Positions 28,301 through 59,446 of a DNA stretch of 64,000 bases are shown one piece after another. A program made the position numbers and the translations under genes. Location: NCBI RefSeq assembly GCF_030867145.1, contig NC_134434.1:3968001-4032000 (forward strand), given 5' to 3'. The notes beneath the pieces were generated by a model. That model had not been told where the DNA came from. It saw nothing but the letters and a program-made list of their open reading frames with translations, and ran no database searches. The number at the start of each line of letters is the position of its first letter. The stretch's first letter is position 1. The stretch comes from Opisthocomus hoazin. Its lineage: Eukaryota; Chordata; Aves; Opisthocomiformes; Opisthocomidae.

Positions 28301-31300
28301 GGTCGGCATTATGCCCAGAATAGTGAATGGTAGCCATTGCCTAAGCCCTCCTCTTAGGAATCGTTCTGCAGGAATCGTTCAAACAGGATGTTGTTTCAGC
28401 ATGGATTGCCAAAATTCACTTCCACCACGAAATGAGTAGTTAGTATCAGTGTCCTTACATTCTAGACAGAAATACTTTGTTCAGTACCTTGATTCTACCT
28501 TAAAAACATGTATGGCAACGTGAGACCTAGCTACTAAAAGACCACTTCCTGGTCTAATGTTTTTTCTTCCCAGAGTCTGTAACTCAGAAAGAGTGGAACA
28601 GTATCCCCCCAGAATAAAGGCCATCATTTTCTTTTCTGGAATAAGGGTATTAACATACAGCAATTTCCAGGTGAAAAAACTGCCCCACCATCACCCCAAA
28701 ACAGCAGAGACTGGGATAGTGACAGACTCTTTCCTGGGAGATACAAGAATCATGTGGAATAGAGCTACACTTATGCCTCTTCTAGAAAGAACAATGGTAT
28801 AGGTTCGAGTCTGAAGTTCCCCGACTTGCTCATGATTTTCAAAAAAATAAAGAACTCAAATTGCTCCTTGCAGGATTTTCAGCTTGCAAGTGCTGTTGTT
28901 GGCCACACTGTCATTATGGTAGGACATGCCTAGAGAGTTCAGTTTGCTCTGTAGCCTGTGACAGACAGTCTGACAGAGAGTGCCTAGGCTCTGCTGTAGC
29001 AGCATTTCTGCTGCCCTCTGTGTAAAATGAGAGCTCACAGGAATGTAAGCACAGGACAAGCAGAAATGTCAGAACACTGCTCTGTGACAAAACTTCTCAT
29101 CCCTGCACTTCTGCTAGGATGTGGCTGGACACTGAACCCTGGAGATGGTAAGAATACATTTTCCGTGTTAAAAAAGGTTATTTGTCAATTCAGTGTAGAT
29201 CTGCTAAGGTGCATGCTTTCTATGTTCTGTGCAGAATGCGCTCAGTCCATATTTTTGATGTGTCATCTGTTTAGGAAATGTGCCATTAAACTAATATTTC
29301 TGATAAATGTGGCTGAAGAAATGGGCTGAGAGAATTGCTGGAAGCAATAAATGATTTCCCAGGAAAATCTGTTGAGGATCATAACTAATGAGACTTAAAA
29401 CCTGCAGGTTGAAAAGCAGTGTGGGCCATCCATTCTTTACCATGGCAAATGTAAGCAAAAATTTCTGCATCTACATGTGAGCACTTGTGAAGCTGATGTC
29501 ACAGGCTGGCCATGAAGGGGCTATAATGGCCTTGTATCCTCTGTCCCTTCTGCTCTATTCAGAAATTAATTTCTGCAGATCTTAATGCAGTTGTGATTTA
29601 CCTTTACTGTATGTCAAGGAAAGTGAATACGTCTGTCCTAGGGGGAACTTGGATGATAAACTTGTTGCTAAGTAGCTTCCCACAGACTCATGTTCTTGGA
29701 AGTCCTCAGAATGAGTTAACTGAACATGAGAGGCAACTAAAACCCACAATCTGGGATTAGAGGATGGGCAGCTTTCAAATGTGCACCACAGGTGCACCAT
29801 TACTCATGCTCCTCCTGTCTCCACAGCTAACATCAGCGGAAGAGATCTGGGCAGTAGATTCTGGCCAAGGAGGTGACATTCAGAATGCCCTTTCCATCAC
29901 CCACCAAAGCAGCTGAGGGGCTCCTGTTACAGAGCAGGTGAGTGGGGTGGGCAAGCTGGGAGACCACTGGATAGAAAAAGCTAACTGAAACAGCAAGTAG
30001 CTGGGAGACGAGGAAGGAAGGGGAAGGAAAATAAAGTAATTAAGGACCATGGTATTAACCCCTGCAGGCAACTGTAGTATAACCTAAAATAAGGTGTACT
30101 TGTGAGATCAAAGGTCCATGGAGCCCAGCTTCCTGTCTTTGAAAGTGATGCCTGGGAAGGAACAGCATCTTGCCTAAGGCAACATAGAGTGGCACTTCTC
30201 TAAAACTCTCCCAACTCCCAGTAACTTGTATTTATGAAAGCTCTGAGCGGGACATGATGTCTGGGTTTTCAACAGCTCATTGTGGATTTTTAACTCATTA
30301 ATTTGTCCAAATACCTTTCGAACTGTTCTCTGAACATATGGCTTATTACCCTGATCCTCTGCTGAGGCTAACTCATAGAAAGCACACATCCATGTATGCA
30401 GTTCAATTCACTTTGTTATTATCTCTGACTCAGTGTTACAAATATGTATCTTCTTCACACTTCATCCAAATTTTCATATGAAGTCACATATTTGAGGAAG
30501 TAAAAATACCAATTAAATTGCAGAGAGCATCTCCCAGGTGCTAAGGTAGACTATGCTATAGTTAATCTGAAGTACGTATTTATACAACAGCAGGACATTT
30601 TTCTTGTAGTATTTTCAAGGGAAATTGTTTTCCAAATGCTAAGACTCCTGTCACTTCAGAGACTCCACCACAGCCTCCTATGTAATGTTAGCAGACAGAT
30701 ATCCTTGGTGGTCAGCCTAAATATTTCCTTAATTGCTCTCTGCATCCATCTGAGATGCTGAGGGAAGTATACAAGTCCCTACTTCTCCTGAAGGGCAAAC
30801 CAGTTGTGTAAAGCAGAACAGCTCCAGCAGGAGACAATGACAATGACGTGTCACCAGACAGCCAGCAGCAAGGGTGTCAGGGTGCTGGTGGCCCATGTGG
30901 GAGACCAGCTGCTGAAGGTTCTAGCAGTACTTGCATCGCCTGTCCTGAGTAGGTTGCCTGCTCACCCCACTAAAGTCTACCAGGGACAGACCTTTACCTC
31001 CACATGGCTTGTCACAAAATACTTAGAAAGATCTGAGTTTATCCCAAAGGACAAGTGAAAGCTGAGTCCAAATGAGGAGGTGATGTTGTTTTACATCTCA
31101 ATCAGGACTGTTGGCTGAGAAAAAGTATCCCAAATCTGCTGCAGCTCAAGACGCAGTGCCAGCTTCAGTCCATCACTGCTTTGCTGAGCAATACGGGCGT
31201 ATGTTATCTTCCCTCCAAATCAGTCCCTCAAGTGCTTCAAAGTGCCTGCTGCTCCCTGAGAAGTGTCTCCAGATGGCCAGTATCTCGCAGGGTGCAAGGT

Positions 31301-33289
31301 CTCAGAGCAGAGACAACTCTTGACTGCACTGCTGGCTGCCTCATGTATTTGCTAAGCCTGGATTTTACCCCGTAGTGTCCCGATGTATGTGTGTTGTCTG
31401 CAATCCTATACGTGTTGATTCTCTGAATTCAAGGGAACTAATGCATGCAAAAACAGGAGAAAGAAAGAACGTCTTTGTAGGCCCTTTTCCTGGATGTATG
31501 GCAGATTCATTGGTAAATTCATGGAGCATCCAGCAGTTGAATTTTATTTCCTCAAACTCTTTGTCAAGATGTTTCTTCCTTTAATACAGAATACTTCCAA
31601 AATATTCTATAAGTAGAATAGTTAGCTCAGGTGATACAGTTGTCCCTCTAGTCCCAGAGTTCACAGTTCTGAGATCCTCTGCAGTGGAGCAGCAGTTCTG
31701 TTGGAACATATGCACTGTATCTATTTTAAACTTTCTCTCTGAGATGGCCCTTTATGGCCATTTGGAGCAGTGTTTTCCCCACAATCAGTTAGCACTTGTT
31801 AGCTGACAGGCAGCCCAACTCCATAAACAGTGTGTCAATGCAAAAGGCTACCATTCTGCAGTTAATGGCAATAAATATCCAAGAGGAAGGAATCTGGTAT
31901 CTCTCCCCTTCATATGCTGTCTGGATCCTGGTAATTTACCATAATTTATGGCCTGCTCAATTGAATAGTACTGCTAGTTCAGCATGAAAGAAAGCCTGAC
32001 AATGCAATTTGTTTTCTGCATGTTCTGCTCATAGGTATCTTGTTTAGGCTACTATATTGCTATAGTTCATTTTGCACCATTGGAGAGATACTCTTTTACA
32101 AGTTAAAGAATTCTGAAAAAAACAGTCTCATAATAGATCCATAAAAATAAGAAGTCTCACTTTTGAAGGGTGTTGGCAGTGTTTCTTAAATTAAAGGCAA
32201 ATTACTTATGTATCAGTTTTGAAAAATCAATGTTTTTATACACCTCAGAATGTATTGCCCAAACTAACCTTGACGCTCAGGGAAGCAAATAAGCAGAACC
32301 CTAAAATTGCAACTCTTTTCAACTGGAAAAAGACACTTTTAATAAATAAAAATCATATTTCAGATATTAACATATCTACACTATTTTGCTGGGTATTATG
32401 AGGCAAAGTAGGATATATACAGCTTCTCAGAAATTACAGCACCTTTTCCAGGCAGGATCAGTAACTGACTATGAAATGTAAACATAAAAATAGACATGGT
32501 GATCAGCACAGTTTCAGTTGCAACAAAGCTATTGATATACTTGCTATTTTTCTATAAAAGTGCATATGAAACCACACATACCTAGACAGTCCTTGGGGGG
32601 TGCTTGTCTAAAACAGATCCTTAAAAGCACAGGCTAAATGAGATCATGCAATATTACAGATACTCTGTTCTACAATGAAGCTTTTCTCATTCAAATATTT
32701 CCTTCATATTTGCTCGAAATCCTTTTTACTTCAAATTAAACACCTACAGTCCTGACAATATAACCCGCTACGTCTCTCAAAGAAAATTTTTTTCATTTGA
32801 CAAAATTATTTTCGTACTCGCACACCCAGTCTTTAGGTTTCTCATCTCTTCAAAAATGAAGTTCTATCCACACATTTTTCTAAGTCATGTTCTTTATACT
32901 GGATCCTCACGTCCTTACTCTACAGAAGGATTTTTCTTTTTTCAGAAGTAGTGTACAAAACGTGCACTATTCGAAGTACTGTAGATTATCACTAAGATAA
33001 CCCAAGGCTGAGGAAAGCAAACATTCATATCCTGCACCATAGAAAGAGTTCTTGTACTAACATTTGCAATAACTAGATACAGCATTTTTGCAACTGTTTG
33101 ACATTGTTGGGTGTGTATAAACTTGTGCCCCTGAATCCTTTTCTCCCTTCAAACCACATGCATTTCTCTGTCCGATTTCATCCTCCCAAAGTAATTTGCT
33201 CCTCTTCATTACATTTCCTTCTGAAAATTAGAGACATTTTCTCCAATTTTCCACAGCTACTTTGAAGACTGATCCCATTATACTCTGCC
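25326..33289. other. Intergenic DNA between the A distal module and the CpG-rich segment
   Basis: About 8 kb with only short scattered ORFs, no MYH exon, no clear transposon and no RNA gene that I can recognise. The part from about 31,500 to 33,290 is AT-rich. Nothing in this window on the B side corresponds, because the B upstream region runs off the right edge. Far-upstream enhancers could be here but nothing in the sequence proves it. Confidence 0.6.
27257..27288. repeat. Short tandem duplication, two copies of a 14-bp unit
   Basis: The unit AGAGCAATGAGTTC occurs twice in a row and is followed by AGAG. It lies in non-coding DNA with no visible function. Confidence 0.7.
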
Positions 33290-34430
33290 AAAGTGCTTGG
33301 ATGCCACTATTCCCAGGAGACACGACACCAGTGCCTGCTCCTCTCAGCTCAGGGTTATCAGCCCTTTTGACCCTGAGCATCCCAGGCCTCCTCTGGCCCG
33401 TTCCACCCGTCTGAGCTCTGTCCCAGTGGCGAACACAGCAGACTGGCTGACCCCCCTCCTTGGCGATTCACCTTTCTGCTGCGGTTCAGTGACAACACGT
33501 GGGCCAGGCAGTTTCAGCAGCCCCAAAGCCCCCGTTTTTAAGGCAGACCCAGCTGCTGGTCGGCAGCGGGCCGGGCACCCAGAGGAGGATCCCCCTCGGC
33601 GGCTCCAAGCTGCCACCCGCTGGCAATGGCGGCCGTGAGCAGGGGGCCCGGCCGGCTGCTGCCTGGCCGAGCTCCCCGGATGGACAGGAACCCGCTGGAG
33701 CCCCAAGCCGAGAGGAAAGCTGATGGGGCTGTGCCCTCACGGCAACAGCCGACACGACACGGCAACAGGCACAGCCGCCGTCCCAAGTGACGCCTCTGGG
33801 CCTTGGTTTCCTCGCAGTGGCTGCAGAGGCAGCGACGCCGGCCTTGCTGAGCTCCCCACAGGGCTCGTGGAGTCGGGCTGCAGGCAGAGCTGGGTCGCCA
33901 CAGCCCTCACGCGACGGCCACCGGCCTGGCCAGGGGTTCTCCTGCAGCCCTGGTACTCCAGTGGCCCTTGGGGCATCTCTGGTGTGCAGCCCTACGACCT
34001 TCCCTCGGTGAGTGCTGTGGGAGCACAGCCCGAGGAAAGGGACACGGCCGTCTGCCGTGCTGCTGAGCCTCGGCGCGAGCCCTGCCTCTGTCTGCAGCCT
34101 CACACAGACACGGACTCAAGGGGACGCAGCTGTAAAATCGTACACGTTCAGAGCTACAGATCAGCACGCCTTTTCCATCTGTTGGTTTGCAAGAGGGGAT
34201 GCCCCCATCCAGCCCAAACTGAGCCCCAGCTGACCGCTGGAAGTACCTGGGCAGCTGCCGTGTTCCCCACGGGACAGCACGTCCCAGGAGGCCATGGCGA
34301 GCACACAGGCGCTGCGTTGGCACAGCGGCATTGCATGGGCTTCAGAGGGGCCACTCTTGATTTATACTCTCACCACGGAGAGCACACTCGGGCCTGCTTC
34401 TGATTTTTAACATTTCAGCTGAGGAAGGAG
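33290..34430. promoter_or_regulatory. CpG-rich segment between the two myosin genes (possible CpG island)
   Basis: GC content rises sharply from the AT-rich DNA before 33,290, with many CpG, GCCG and CGGC steps, densest at about 33,560-33,720. Such islands commonly mark promoters of broadly expressed or long non-coding transcripts. No protein gene is evident; the long ORFs here are expected from GC richness. The right part recurs at 1-700 downstream of gene A. A role as promoter of an antisense or intergenic RNA is inference only. Confidence 0.45.
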
Positions 34431-37400
34431 CTGTGCTGGAGCAAGTCTCTCCGAGGCAAGAATAGCATTTGCCATCTTAGGACACAACACAGTTGTCCAG
34501 CTCCTACACGGCAGCACGTTGCGCTGAGATATAGAAGGCAACCTACCCGCCGAGGAATGTCTTCGAGGGCTATTAGTGGCAGCGTATCATCTGCACAAAC
34601 AGGCATGACCCCGGGCAGGAGTCTTGCAAGAGCCGGGCTATTCTGAGCTTTTGACACCGAGGATGAAGGGAGACAAATGACAGGCTGATCCTGCTGGCAT
34701 GGGCAACCTCCACAGCTCTCTGCAGCCTGGTTTCCTCCTCTGGGAATGACTCTGGAGAAGGCCGATGGGCGATTTGGTGGGACCTCAGAGCCCAGGAGGC
34801 GGGGGCCAGGCGGGAGCTGTGAATTTGCCAGGGACACAAGGCCAGGCCTCTGTGCCATCGGCACTGCCCAGCCGTGCTTACGGCAAGTGCTGCCTGAGGG
34901 TGTGCGCCTGTCCCTGAGCCTAGGGCACGCGGCTGCCTGCTTGATTTCTGACCACAGCCTTGAGAGCAGGAGAGATACCAGCAGCTATGGACCTGTATGC
35001 AAGCGAAAGAAACACGCAGGAGGCTAAAGGAAGGAACCATTGACTTTGCAAACCAAAGCTGAAAGGCAGCTACGGTAGGCCAGAACAGGCACAGTTCTAT
35101 CTGTAATGCAAGAGCTGCTTCTTCAGTGACTTGCCTGTCCTTTCCCACTGATGCCCTTTGTAACAGTTCATTTGAACAAGTCATCAAAGAAACTATCTCC
35201 AGGTGTCCCACTTACCAGTGTGGCCAGGAGCCATCAGCCTGCTCACTCCTCTTCACGCCTGTCTGCTTCTCTCTTCCCCATGCCTGGCTTTGCTGGCTGC
35301 ATTCCTTCGTTCTCATGACACATCCTCAAGCTTCCACGCTGGAGGCAATGTGAGCCAAAGGATGGTGCGGGGTCTGTAAAGCAGATTTCAGAGTGTCTCA
35401 GAACTTTGTGCTTGTACAAGCTGTTACAGCTAGCAGGCATAGTCATACATCTAGACTCTACCCAGCCCCACCTGAAGCTGTGGAGATGCCTGCAGGTGTG
35501 GCTAGAGATTCTTGAGCCACCCAAGAGGAGCAGTCAGCTCAGCTGGGTATAGACAGGCAAGGGTCACCACAGGAGAGCTGCCTGTGGTGGCAGCCCAGGG
35601 CATGCTGTCAGACAAGGAGAAAGACTGCAGAGGACAAGGAGGGATGAACAAGGTTAGGAGTCTGCTAGGGAGCCATGGGGACAAGTTGTGCAGTGTCATG
35701 AGAAGGGGGGGACTAGTCTGGTGTCTCTGCAAGATGTGGTGTGGCTTTCTTAAGGTCTTTGAGATTGAAAACAGGTCTGCTCCTAAAGAACCATCTCCCA
35801 TTGATCTCTTCAGCCAGCTCTGACAGAGGTTCTGCTCGGCAGTGCTTGCTGGTGACACTGGAAGCAGGCTGGACTTCCTTGCGAGAGCTGGTGTGCTGGT
35901 GAGGCTGCACTTGGGAGCCAGGTAAGGTGAGAGCCCTTTGGATATTTCTGTCATAGGTGTACAGCCACGGAACTGTCGCTTGCAACTTCTCAGCAGTGCA
36001 AGCATCTGTTTGGAGACAAAGCCTGCAGCATTGATTTGTACAAGCTTAGACCAAGCAGGCAGTGTCAGCCCTTACCACTTCCCATCACCCCAAGGATCTC
36101 CACAGCCAAGCTCCCCCTTGGAAAGATTGTAAGCAAGTCAAGGTGGAAAGCATTCAGGGGTAACCTGCCTGAGGCTTGGGCACCATCATTTTCTGCACAG
36201 CCTGCGTCCCTTCAGCCCACAACACCAGCCCCTCTCCCGTCCTCGCAGCCCTGCCAGGCTCAGTGCTCCATGGGGGACACGCCTCTGCTTTTGAATACTA
36301 GCGCTTGTACAGTAGACAGAGGGGGAGAGCTGTGGGCTCTCACAAGGTTTCAACATGAACACATACCCTGGCCTCTGATCGTGAGTCCGCTGCTTGTTTC
36401 CTTTTAGTGCCAGCTGCACCTCACTCCTCAGTTGCTGCTAATGCATTTCTCATTCACTCCACATTGGTCTGCATCAAGGGCTCCTGCAGCCTGGAGTCAG
36501 CTGGGGTGATTGGCAGGGAATGCTTCACATAGGCAGTGCTGCAACTGTGGGTGCAATTCTAGAAGTTGATTCTGCTTAAAGGATTTAGAAATTAATTTAA
36601 TAGCCCTCAATTACCGCTAACCTGTGTTTGTGTCACTGTGTACACCGCCCTGCAGTCTTTGAGGTTTCTGAGAAACTCCTCCAAGGCTGTGTGGTCTCTC
36701 TGAAAATAAGGGACAGAAGTTACTTGGAAGCCGAGAGCTGTCGGTTCTTTGAAAGCATCAGCTTAGACCGACGTGTGTGGGCCTGTCTTTAGCATACCTT
36801 GGCACTGTCTGCGTGTCTTTCACTCAAACTAGAGGCAAGGTGTAATGCATCAAAATAATCCAGCTGAGACAGCTGATAGAGCACAGGAGACTTCACAGTT
36901 GCACGTGTCCACTGTGCCTCTGCTGTTCAGATCAGGGTCTGAATGGAGGAAAAAATGCTTGACTATTTCCCTGTTCGCTTCTTCCCCAAAATATACTGTC
37001 TGGTTAGCCTGTAGGTAGGCTCAAAGCGAGGTGGAGCTGTGAGGAAGGAATGGAGGGGTGCACCCATCCGTTTTCTGCTTTTCTCCTGCCTGAGGCAATG
37101 CTGTGTGGAGCCTGTGGTGCGAGAGGTGACCAAGCTGACCTTTGAGGTGATGTGTTGAGGAGGTGCGTTGGTGCCACGCAGCATGTGAGAAATGGGCCCT
37201 AAGGGGCAGCCCTTCCATCCATGGCCCCAGGCAGGGGGGTCAGCGTTTTGTCCACTGCAGAGGAACTAGGAGCAGCAGCTGAAGGGATCAAGGGCAAGAG
37301 AGATGGCACAATTAGGGGCACTATTGTTGCGTTGCAATAGTGCTCCCTGTACTAAAAATCTTCTCTGCCAAGGAACTGTTGGTCCTTCATTGTGCAGTGT

Positions 37401-37784
37401 ACTGTGACTTCTGATAACTTACTAGAGGCTGATGTTTAGGGCTTGCAACTCCCAGGATCACAAACAAAGCCAGGGAAAGGAAAAAGCGTAGGGATCACCC
37501 TCTCTTGCCCCTGACATGGGAAGCAGGCTGTGCTGAAAGGACAATGGGAGAAGCATTAATAACACGTGAGGGCAGGAGCAGGGCAAGGAGCTGCTGGAGA
37601 CAGAAGAGAGCACAGGTGGGACTGTCAGGAACCACCAGCCTCTAAGTTTGCAGATCGTCAATGCAGAGATTGCATTAGCGTCTCCCTTTGTCCAGTCAGG
37701 AAAAGAACAAACACTTGTTTTGCAATGTAATATCCTGACCTTGATCAGGCAAAAACCAAAGAAAGCACTGTTCATAGTGAGTAT

Positions 37785-37911
37785 GCAGATGAATCTACGG
37801 CCTTTATTCTCTAGACATTGACAGCATCACAAAGACTAATTACAGAATGAAATGACCGAAAGGTTCACATTTTGTGCATCCCTCAGGCCACTTTTCTGCC
37901 TCACGACATCC
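37785..37911 (-). terminator. Gene B 3' UTR with poly-A signal at 37,803-37,808
   Basis: TGA stop at 37,912-37,914 and AATAAA on the minus strand at 37,803-37,808; cleavage inferred near 37,785. The UTR is nearly the same as that of A, so 3'-UTR probes or short 3'-end reads would not separate the two messages. Confidence 0.84.
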
Positions 37912-55728
<17,817 letters not shown>

Positions 55729-57016
55729 CTAATAGGGAGGAACAATATGGCACTGATTATTTACATCTATTCTGTAAGGCTGGGAAAGGTTTTATATCCT
55801 GCACCTTGGTTTCTCTTGAGACTCTGAGTATTTGAAACATCTAACATGACCTAACTAGAGACTTCATTTTTAGGTCAATTTAGAAAATAAGAGGTTTTCA
55901 CTGATGTAATCTAGATCTTCAGACATTTAGGAGAGCAACTTCTAAAGACCTGTCAGAACTGTGGGCTTGGTGCTTTAAGAATACTGTGTCTGTAAGGTAA
56001 GAGTGAATGTGCTGAGCAAACTTCACTAACACGTCACTGTTAGGAATGGAAATAGAATTAGGACATTTTGTTAAAAGGATGAACAGTGAAGGAACATTGC
56101 TGAAAAACTGTAGTTTATGTGACCTATAGTCTTGGAAAACACTAAACCTGTGGGACATATACTTATTAAATATAATGGTAACAGAAAGGTAGTAGGAAAT
56201 CAATGAATTTTGCTAATGAAGTTGTCAGTTGAAAGAAAAGGGCAGGCTTTGTGACCTTTTAATATTCTGCTATAATTTAATTTGTTTTACGCATTTGTCA
56301 TTCTTCAGTACAATATTTAAATAATTTCAGCCTCACAGTTCTGACTTGGGTTAAATAAAATTCAAGCATTGAAATTGGAATTGCTATGCACATATTAAGA
56401 TCCCAAATAAATATTTACTGAAAAAAATCTAGGAACAGGTGAGTACTCAAAAATTCATAAAAATAAATGTATTTCTTCAGATGCTTTATTAATCATGTAG
56501 GTAGTTCAATTTAGCCAACTGCTCCTGAAAAGTCTCTAGCTACATTAGTAAAATTTATTCCCTCTTTATTCATTAGGTAATAATTATTTTTTGTCTGGAG
56601 TAAGAAAATGGGTATCTAAGAGGGCTCTGGCATTTTACATATGTGGTTAGAATGTTTCTATGCTCAGATGATTTATTAATTCATACATTCTCAGGTAGAA
56701 TGCAGAAGTTTGCACTTTTTCCTGCTGTGCTTATCTTGGTCGAGTTCTACTGCTGCCATAGCAAAGATGGGAAGCCAGCACACCTTGATCCCTGTTAGGC
56801 CAGTTAAGCAGAAGTGAAGAATTTCCCCATGGGGATTTTCTGGTTTGCCATAAGTGGCCAGAGACTTCAAATGCAGCTTGAAAACCCTGGGCACCCCACC
56901 GCCTTCTATTGTAATCACACCAGGTTTGAATACAGGGCGAAACAGTGACTCTTGCAGAAATCCCACCCAGAAGGATCTTTCTCTGCCCTCTAAGAAATAA
57001 TAAATCAGGTCCTTAC

Positions 57017-57064
57017 CTCTCGTGACACCAGATGGGTGGCTTGCAGGCTGGCAGCTGGTCAGTA
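57017..57064 (-). other. Gene B non-coding exon 2 (5' UTR)
   Basis: A 48-nt exon with acceptor ctgttttacag and donor GAGAG|gtaagg. It corresponds to exon 2 of A (38 nt) but has a different internal sequence and length, so the mature leaders of the two messages differ and could serve as isoform-specific tags. No ATG inside. Intron 2 (55,729-57,016) is more than twice as long as in A. Confidence 0.72.
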
Positions 57065-57267
57065 CTGTAAAACAGAAACGGCAACTCCCTACTTGCTGCT
57101 GCACAGAAATCCAGAGTGAAAAAGTGCAGATGCCTTGAAAGCAGATTTAAAACCTGAGCTGAGATATTGAGTGCCCTCCTGGAAATAAGCACTGCAGGCA
57201 GCAGGAATGCTGTGGCACATAAGGGTACCATCCCCTTCCTGCAAGCCTGCGGACCCCATACACTTAC

Positions 57268-57320
57268 CTTGAGGCTTTCCGTGGAGACAGGGCAGACTTG
57301 TCGCAGGGACATTTTATACG
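57268..57320 (-). promoter_or_regulatory. Gene B core promoter (TATA box 57,312-57,318) and non-coding exon 1
   Basis: TATAAAA on the minus strand at 57,312-57,318, followed by the leader exon ending at 57,268 with AAG|gtaagt. The last 20 or so exon bases nearly match gene A. The transcription start is inferred at about 57,283-57,290. Sequence upstream stays alignable with the A promoter for about 350 bases. Confidence 0.78.
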
Positions 57321-57650
57321 ATCTAGTCTGCAGATGCTACAGATGCCTACTCTTTCTTCGGTCAAAAAATTTTTGGCAAACCTTCTTCAGTAAAGCATTG
57401 TCTGGCAAACTGAACTAAGGGCATAATTGTCATTTGACATGTCTAGATATAATTAGAAAATTTTGATGTCTTACTGACTATATGAATACATCTCCTATAA
57501 ACAATCCGACAAGGGTGTTAAGGAGGGAATCTGGACTAGTCAAGGCACTTCGAGAACTTGGATGCGGGACTTATGGATTCTATTGCTGGCTTTCCCACCG
57601 ACTCACTATGACCCAGAGTGGATTGCTTGGTATGTCTGCGCTGCAGATAT
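57321..57650 (-). promoter_or_regulatory. Gene B proximal promoter, conserved with gene A
   Basis: Aligns with the A promoter. Two TGGCAAA copies remain (from about 57,374 and 57,403); the middle one has become cagtaaag. The MEF2-type site reads CTATAAACAA at 57,495-57,504, one base off the consensus. The right arm of the A inverted repeat is absent. These are concrete candidates for different expression of the two genes. Confidence 0.58.
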
Positions 57651-58382
57651 CCCAGCTGTACAATAGATAAAACAGGATGTTAAAAGATAAATTAGCATTA
57701 TTAAAAGCTTTTGGAGGTCGTGATGGTAAAATCCTGAAAGCAGAAGTGCAGATGTATAACAGTTCACGAGGGTTGCAGGCACCGCAGGATGGTCAGCCAA
57801 ACACCGCAGCAGTGAGAGGCTGGGTTCTACCTGGGCTGTTAAACTGGTGCCTCTGACAGAGGTGTGAGGCTGCTTCAAGGACATCTGGAAGAGTGCACTC
57901 ACATGCACACATACAGAGATGCATGTGCATGTGAGTCTCTCTGCACACACTTCAGATTGCAAATAAGTGGGAGATTCTCCAACAAAATGTTGCTGTGACC
58001 CTGTGCACCACCTTGTTCTATGGGAGGAGTTATACCTGCTGAGACTTCTGATCTGCAGGTCAGTGCCAGTGAGCAGGAGATGCTTCCTTCTTTTGCTGGC
58101 AACTTAGCTTACCCAGGTTCTCCCATGCCTATAGCCCTAGGAAAGACAACTCTGATATAGGAATGGCCCCCACAGGTTTTTTCCTACCTACCACTGACAG
58201 AAAAATCCCCTATTTAGCCATATCTATACAAATAATTGGACATATGTACAAACAGATCACCTGAGCATGGAGTCCCAGATCCTCTGTGCCCGATACACCC
58301 TCAGTCCAGCACATCCATTTCATCACAAATACCTTGCACAGTTACACATTTGCACAGTTCAAAAAAACACAGTGATACCTTT

Positions 58383-58590
58383 ATCAGAGCATTGGAGGTA
58401 GGAGGGATGCCTGCACAATGCTGATAGAGTGGGGGGGAAGGGGGATTTGCTGGTAGTCCTGGAGAGAGACTGATTTAGTTTTAGGGAGAGGGCACTGTCA
58501 TGTGAGCTACTTTAAATCCTGTCAGATTTAAACACATTCTTCCCTTGGTCATTGCATTTTGGTTATTAAAAGAGCTCAGTGGATAACACA
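58383..58590. promoter_or_regulatory. Upstream conserved module of gene B, about 1.1 kb from the start site
   Basis: Counterpart of 22,360-22,572. Both modules sit almost the same distance from their TATA boxes, which supports descent from the ancestral promoter region. The octamer-like element is interrupted here (cattgcatt). Confidence 0.48.
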
Positions 58591-58877
58591 TGGGCAAAGT
58601 TAGAAAAATGGTGCATGGATCTGATGTAATATTCAGCATCAGGCAATGCCCTTTGCTTGTAAAACCCATTCCAAGGAGGGCTGCAGCACCAGTGCCCACT
58701 TTGTTGTAGCCCAAATCCAGAGCTCCCTGCTGGGCTCCACTTGCAGGGCACGGGGAGGCTGACAGAAACACCCTGCACCCTGCCCAGGAGGAGCCCAGAG
58801 CCAGCCAGTGGGACGCGGTGAGCGCAGGGGTGCATCCCAACTCCTGCCTCTCCAGGGAGCAGGCACCCAGGGGTGCT

Positions 58878-58891
58878 GGGGGGGGGGGGGG
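58878..58891. repeat. Run of 14 G in a GC-rich patch upstream of gene B
   Basis: An uninterrupted G14 tract within the GC-rich segment 58,640-59,150, which has no recognisable gene. Such runs are prone to length error in sequencing and can form quadruplex structure. Confidence 0.85.
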
Positions 58892-59446
58892 CCGCTCCCT
58901 CCGGCAGGACCCCGAGCGCAGATGTGCTCCCCAGGGTGCTGGGGTCCCATGTGGTGTCCAGCAGCCCAGTGGCTATCTGTCCTCATCAAGGAGGGGACAG
59001 AAAGGTCTTGGCAGCTCAGAGCCTGGGGTTTAGAAGACCGTGCAAGAAGAGCAAGGGATGGCTGGGGCCTCTTCCAGGGCATGAGAGCTGGGGGTTTTCT
59101 CCCCTCAGGCTGGGGAGCAAGCCCTGATCTCCCATTCCCAGGGAAGCTGTAATATCTGCACTGTAAAGCAGCATCCCCTGGCAGCAGCAGGTTACGTATG
59201 AAATAGCTGTTGCATTTCTGTGGGACCCTGCTCCCAGTGGTACCACGTAAGCCTGTCTTAGGCAGTGCTGTCAGGCTGGGACAAAGTGCCCGCAGGATGT
59301 GTCAGGGCTATACGGAGAGTCTAGCTGAGTGTGCTAGGCTAGATGACCTGACTCTGGGGACTCAAAATCTTTGACTTCCCAGTAGTCAATGGCAAAGCCA
59401 GTCTTGTCAGTAGAGCTCTTCTGGGTTTTTGCTGTTGCGTTGTGCA

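Noticed and set aside
33486-34103. A 205-codon minus-strand ORF in the CpG-rich segment
   Set aside because: Composition is typical of GC-rich chance ORFs, with no domain, and it is overlapped by several equally long ORFs in other frames.
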